From the NCBI RefSeq assembly GCF_030158645.1, contig NZ_JAOASO010000107.1:1-36748 (forward strand): a stretch of 36,748 nucleotides of DNA. Direction: 5' to 3'. Below the pieces are notes generated by a model, which did not search any database, had not been told where the DNA came from, and was given only the letters and a program-made list of their open reading frames with translations. Source of the stretch: Hydrogenophaga sp. Lineage in GTDB: Bacteria > Pseudomonadota > Gammaproteobacteria > Burkholderiales > Burkholderiaceae_C. This document shows, piece by piece, positions 33,913-36,748 of the stretch; position 1 is the first letter of the stretch; every line of letters starts with the position of its first letter. Made by a program: the position numbers and the translations under genes.

Positions 33913-35558
33913 GGGTTGGGATGTTCGCTCAAAGCCATGGGCAGCTCGCCCAGCATCGAGTCGGGATCGTTCCACAGCGGCAGCCGCAGCAGCGCGCAGG
34001 TGCCTTTGCCGTCCGCCGGGTTGCAAGGGCTCAGCAGCTCCAGCGTGCCGCCATGTGCCAGCGCCAGCGCGCGTGCAATGGGCAGGCCCAGGCCGCTGCC
34101 GCTGGCGCGGTGGCGCCGCGCGGCGCTGCCCCGGAAATGCCGCTCGAACACCTGCGCCAATTCGTCGGGCGGCACGCCGATGCCTTCGTCGATCACACGC
34201 ACCTCCACCGCGCCATCGCGCTCGCCGACCTGCCAGCGCACCAGGCCGCCCGGTTCTGAGTACCGAATGGCGTTGTCCAGCAGGAGCATCAGCAGCTGGG
34301 TGAGACGCTGCGCATCGCCAAACACCTTGCAATGTGCCGGTGGCCTGCCCTCGGGCTTCAAGATCACGCCGTGCTCGCCCGCCAGGGCGGCGGCCTGCCT
34401 CAGCGCGTCCAGCAAAGGCTTCTGCAGCGCCATGGGCTGCCGCACCAGGCTGAAGGTCTCCAGATCGGTGCGGGCCATCGCCAACAAGTCGTCGATCACC
34501 CGGGCCAACTGCCGCGAAATGTCGACGATGCGCGCCAGCGCTGCGCGGTACTCGGGCACTGGTTTGTCCTGCCCGCGCAGCGTCACCTCGGCCTCGCCGC
34601 GGATCGCGGTGGTCGGCGTGCGCAGCTCGTGGCTGATGTCGGCCAGCAGTTGGCGCCGACGCACATCGGTGCGGCGCAGCGATTCGTTGGCCTGGTGCAG
34701 GTCGGTGGTGCGTTCTCGCACCGTGGCCTCCAGCAACTGGCGCTGCTGCTCCTCGCGCCGTCGATGCTGTTCCAGCTCTTGGGCCATGGCGTTCATGCTG
34801 CACGCAACCTCGGCAAACTCGTCCCGCCCCGTGAGGTCGATGCGGTGCTCCAGCTGCCCCTGCTGCAACGCCTGCGCGCCTTCGGCCAGCGCGTCCAGCG
34901 GGTGCCGCAAGGCGCGGCCAAAGTAGGCCGTGGCACCCAGCGCTCCCAGGGCCAGTAGCAGCGCGGTGCCCATCCACCAGGCCCGCATGCGGGCCAGCGA
35001 CGCGTCGGCCGCCGCCCGCTCGCGGTCCATGGCCAACTGCTCGCGCTCAATGCTCTGGGCAATGAGCTGCCGCAAGTCGCGCCCTTCCGAGCGTTCAAAC
35101 ACAGCCGTCAAGGTGTCCCAGGCCTGGCGGGCTTGCACGTTGGGCGACAGCGGTGGTTTCTCCCGAATCGCCACGCTCAGCGTTTCCACGCTTTGCCCCA
35201 GCACCTGCAGCGCGTCCTGCCGCGCCGCCTGCTCGGCCTCGGCGCCGGCTTCCAGACCCATCACCGATGCCCGCTCGGTCAGGTTCGTCAGCTCGCCCAC
35301 GATGGCGCGCATGCGCTGCTCGAGCGCATCCCGCTCGGCCACGTCGCCGCCAGCGCCTATCTGGAATTGCGTCACCCAGGAGCGCAGGCGCTGCTTGGTG
35401 GCCGACAGCTCCACAAAGCCCTGGTGAATATCGCTGGCGATGCGGCCACGCACCACCTGCCGCTCGGCCTCGCGAGCGGCCAGCACCGCAGCCACCGCCT
35501 GCAGCACCACGGCGGCGGCCAGCAGAACCAGCACCAGACTGAGTCGTCGACGAAACAT
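33909..35558 (-). CDS. Sensor histidine kinase with helical periplasmic sensor and HAMP
   Basis: A 549-residue kinase. TM1 is residues 6-28, a helical periplasmic sensor spans about 30-190, and TM2 is about 194-214 (WWMGTALLLALGALGATAYF). A HAMP domain (215-265) and a short coiled coil follow. The HisKA motif LLADISHELRTPTTAIRGE has phospho-acceptor His310. The ATPase domain has the N box with Asn429 (LLLDNAIRYS), the G1 box DEGIGVPP (457-464) and the G2 box GSGLGLPIA (487-495). The sensor has no recognised ligand motif. It is the first gene of the operon, and its start is 38 bp from the nearest unit of the 11-bp array. Confidence 0.94.
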   Translation of the reverse strand: MFRRRLSLVLVLLAAAVVLQAVAAVLAAREAERQVVRGRIASDIHQGFVELSATKQRLRSWVTQFQIGAGGDVAERDALEQRMRAIVGELTNLTERASVMGLEAGAEAEQAARQDALQVLGQSVETLSVAIREKPPLSPNVQARQAWDTLTAVFERSEGRDLRQLIAQSIEREQLAMDRERAAADASLARMRAWWMGTALLLALGALGATAYFGRALRHPLDALAEGAQALQQGQLEHRIDLTGRDEFAEVACSMNAMAQELEQHRRREEQQRQLLEATVRERTTDLHQANESLRRTDVRRRQLLADISHELRTPTTAIRGEAEVTLRGQDKPVPEYRAALARIVDISRQLARVIDDLLAMARTDLETFSLVRQPMALQKPLLDALRQAAALAGEHGVILKPEGRPPAHCKVFGDAQRLTQLLMLLLDNAIRYSEPGGLVRWQVGERDGAVEVRVIDEGIGVPPDELAQVFERHFRGSAARRHRASGSGLGLPIARALALAHGGTLELLSPCNPADGKGTCALLRLPLWNDPDSMLGELPMALSEHPNP

Positions 35559-35595
35559 GCCGACATTGTCAGGGCGCTGCTGCTCCCACGGCGGC

Positions 35596-35656
35596 GTTCA
35601 TCTGGCGTTCATGTGCCGGTCAGGCGTTGCTCATCTGCCGTTCAACCCAGGTTCAA
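35596..35656. promoter_or_regulatory. Six-unit 11-bp tandem operator array
   Basis: Hexamers GTTCAT, GTTCAT, GGTCAG, GCTCAT, GTTCAA and GTTCAA start at 35596, 35607, 35618, 35629, 35640 and 35651, exactly 11 bp apart. This period and orientation are those of OmpR/PhoB-type response-regulator sites (as in pho boxes). The array sits between the divergent kinase-regulator operon and a secreted protein gene. Three dimer sites side by side suggest cooperative binding and control of one or both promoters. The spacing is read from the sequence; the binding protein is inferred. Confidence 0.75.
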
Positions 35657-35741
35657 GTGAGCGCCTTTCAATAGCGGTGGTGACGGTCGCTGGTCCGCCG
35701 TGCCTCACGTCCCAAACCCCCATCATCAAGGAGTTACCACC

Positions 35742-36287
35742 ATGTCCATCCGCTACCTCGCCCCCGCAGCGCTCGTGTGCTTCAGCGGCTTTGCCTCCGC
35801 CACCGTGGTCAACCAGGCCATCACCGAAGCCGAGGTGCTGGCCGCCCAGTCCGCCTGGTGCCAGGCGCTGGTCGACATCAGCAGCGCCAACGACAAAGGC
35901 GGCCAGAAGGCGGCCAAGGCCCTGGCTGAAAAAGTCATCGACGCCGCCTACGGCTACCAGATGGGCTCCGTGCTCTTCAAGCCCACGCTCACCGTGGCGC
36001 CGCAAACCTTCCGCACCACCCGCGCCGGCGCGCTGGCCTACTTCGTGGGCGGCGACAGCGCCTTCCCCAAAGACACCGGCTTCGCCCTGAAGGGCTGGAC
36101 CCAGTGCGAGTCCAAAAACGCCGCCGTCTTCATCGCTGGTGACTCCGCCTCCAGCATGGGCAACGTCATGATCACCGGCAAAGACGGCAAGGTCACCACG
36201 GTCGACAAGACCTGGAAGTACGTGAAAGACGACGCCGGCAAGCTGCGCATCGTGCTGCACCACTCGTCGCTGCCGTACAGCATGTGA
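35742..36287 (+). CDS. Secreted NTF2/SnoaL-like protein (often annotated phosphoribosyl-AMP cyclohydrolase)
   Basis: A 181-residue protein with a Sec signal peptide (MSIRYLAPAALVCFSGFASA, cleavage near residue 20). The mature part begins TEAEVLAAQSAWCQALVDIS, then AAYGYQMGSVLFKPTLT, GALAYFVGGDSAFPKDTGFALKGW in two pieces, AAVFIAGDSASSMGNVMIT and RIVLHHSSLPYSM. This matches a secreted family that databases tend to call phosphoribosyl-AMP cyclohydrolase. It lacks the Cys/His metal motifs of HisI and carries a signal peptide, so that name is probably wrong; the fold looks like a SnoaL/NTF2-type ligand-binding cone. AAGGAG lies before the ATG. It is divergent from the two-component system across the 11-bp array. 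Confidence 0.8.
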   Translation: MSIRYLAPAALVCFSGFASATVVNQAITEAEVLAAQSAWCQALVDISSANDKGGQKAAKALAEKVIDAAYGYQMGSVLFKPTLTVAPQTFRTTRAGALAYFVGGDSAFPKDTGFALKGWTQCESKNAAVFIAGDSASSMGNVMITGKDGKVTTVDKTWKYVKDDAGKLRIVLHHSSLPYSM

Positions 36288-36329
36288 TCGGGCGATGGGT
36301 CTACAGGGCGCGTTGATCACCCGCGCGCC

Positions 36330-36656
36330 ATGACCGACCCCGGCACCCCTTTCCATCCCCCCATCACCCGCCACCGGTGCATCAGCGGCCGCATGCAAGG
36401 CGTGGACTGCTGGCGCATGGCGCAAAAGGCCCAGGCGCTGGGGTCGGCGGCGGAGCCGACCGGGTTCGAGCAGCGGGAGACCCTCTGAAAAGCGCTTGGT
36501 CTTTTTCGTGCGCTTCACTTTGACCAGCGTGTGTTCGACGAGGGCCACCTTCGGCCTCTCGGCTTTGTCTGCGACTGGAGGACCAAGGACGTCGCCATCG
36601 TTCTCGACGCGTCGTGCGCTCAAGCGTTGAACGACCTGCTCGCTTCAAAACTTGGG
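36330..36656 (+). pseudogene. Decayed acylphosphatase gene
   Basis: From ATG 36330 the frame reads ITRHRCISGRMQGVDCWRMAQKAQALG, in pieces the I.GR(V/M)QGV...M...AQ.LG start of acylphosphatases. It then meets a TGA at 36486-36488. In the same frame beyond the stop, after about 20 unrelated codons, LGFVCDWRTKDVAIVLDASCAQ and ALNDLLASKLG align to the second half (GWVRN..DGSVEAV..G....ALL). The usual catalytic Arg after QGV is not in place (Asp-Cys instead of Phe/Tyr-Arg). An insertion separates the halves. Together this indicates a dead copy. Its end overlaps the opposite-strand phosphatidyltransferase stop. Confidence 0.5.
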
Positions 36657-36748
36657 AATGCGCAGGGTCTTGCTGATCATGGCCGTGCCCGAGAGCGCGA
36701 ACAGCAGGCTGATGGGATGCAACTGCCAGGGCCCGAGTTGCCACACGC
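36645..36748 (-). CDS. CDP-alcohol phosphatidyltransferase (PssA-like), C-terminal fragment
   Basis: The last 33 or so codons of a minus-strand gene entering from the right edge: VWQLGPWQLHPISLLF, ALSGTAMISKTLRIPKF, stop TGA at 36647-36645. A hydrophobic helix followed by SGT.MISK..RIPK is the typical tail of the last transmembrane segment of CDP-diacylglycerol-serine O-phosphatidyltransferases and relatives in betaproteobacteria. The catalytic CDP-alcohol motif lies outside the window, so the assignment is provisional. Confidence 0.5.
   Translation of the reverse strand, partial: VWQLGPWQLHPISLLFALSGTAMISKTLRIPKF

Noticed and set aside
36382..36744. A 120-codon minus-strand frame at the right edge
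   Set aside because: The neighbouring minus-strand frame encodes a convincing phosphatidyltransferase tail; this one is Arg/Pro-rich and out of frame with it.

Overview
The window is about 36.7 kb of GC-rich chromosomal DNA (roughly two thirds G+C by eye) from a betaproteobacterium. The gene families, the neighbourhoods (thiL/pgpA/pncC, lptA-lptB-rpoN, trpE-trpG) and a repeat that I associate with Comamonadaceae-type genomes point to Burkholderiales, Hydrogenophaga/Acidovorax-like. That assignment is inference; no rRNA or marker comparison was possible. I saw no tRNA, rRNA, CRISPR array, prophage or intact insertion sequence. Most of the window is core chromosome with short accessory insertions.

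Layout. 1-2682 (minus): start of a threonine aldolase gene, then trpG and trpE with a possible Trp-rich leader peptide upstream. 2683-4766: a secreted chalcone-isomerase-like protein (+), then rpe-gph (minus). 4856-8263 (+): apaG, a large membrane protein usually labelled 'site-specific recombinase', and thiL. 8234-9826 (minus): an unusual membrane protein with a cytosolic Rossmann/TIR-like domain, lying antisense between thiL and pgpA. 9904-13681 (+): pgpA, pncC, an AlkC/AlkD-like DNA alkylation repair protein, a fluoroacetate-dehalogenase-type hydrolase and a glutathione transferase, tightly spaced. 13811-16796: a SEC-C protein (minus), an FMN-dependent glutamate synthase-like protein (+) and a lipoprotein (minus).

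16977-26239 is a long minus-strand block of envelope and core genes. In transcription order it holds argS, a SPOR-domain protein, dsbA, a clear terminator, lptA, lptB, rpoN, a THUMP RNA methyltransferase, a PIN-domain protein and a MORN-like secreted protein. 26270-32024 holds an ArgP-like LysR regulator and a compartment-free ethanolamine operon (eat-eutB-eutC) with a divergent AraC-type regulator. 32428-33177 is a GKDRTG-type phosphatase. 33187-36287 is a two-component system, a six-unit 11-bp tandem operator array and a divergent secreted protein. The right end holds a decayed acylphosphatase gene and the tail of a CDP-alcohol phosphatidyltransferase gene.

Most interesting items: (1) the six-fold 11-bp operator array in front of the two-component system; (2) the co-directional set of alkylation repair, dehalogenase and GST genes, in which the hydrolase keeps every catalytic and fluoride-pocket residue known for fluoroacetate dehalogenases; (3) the membrane protein with a TIR-like tail; (4) a hairpin repeat family with compensatory base changes, one copy of which forms the start of gph; (5) a possible trp leader peptide.
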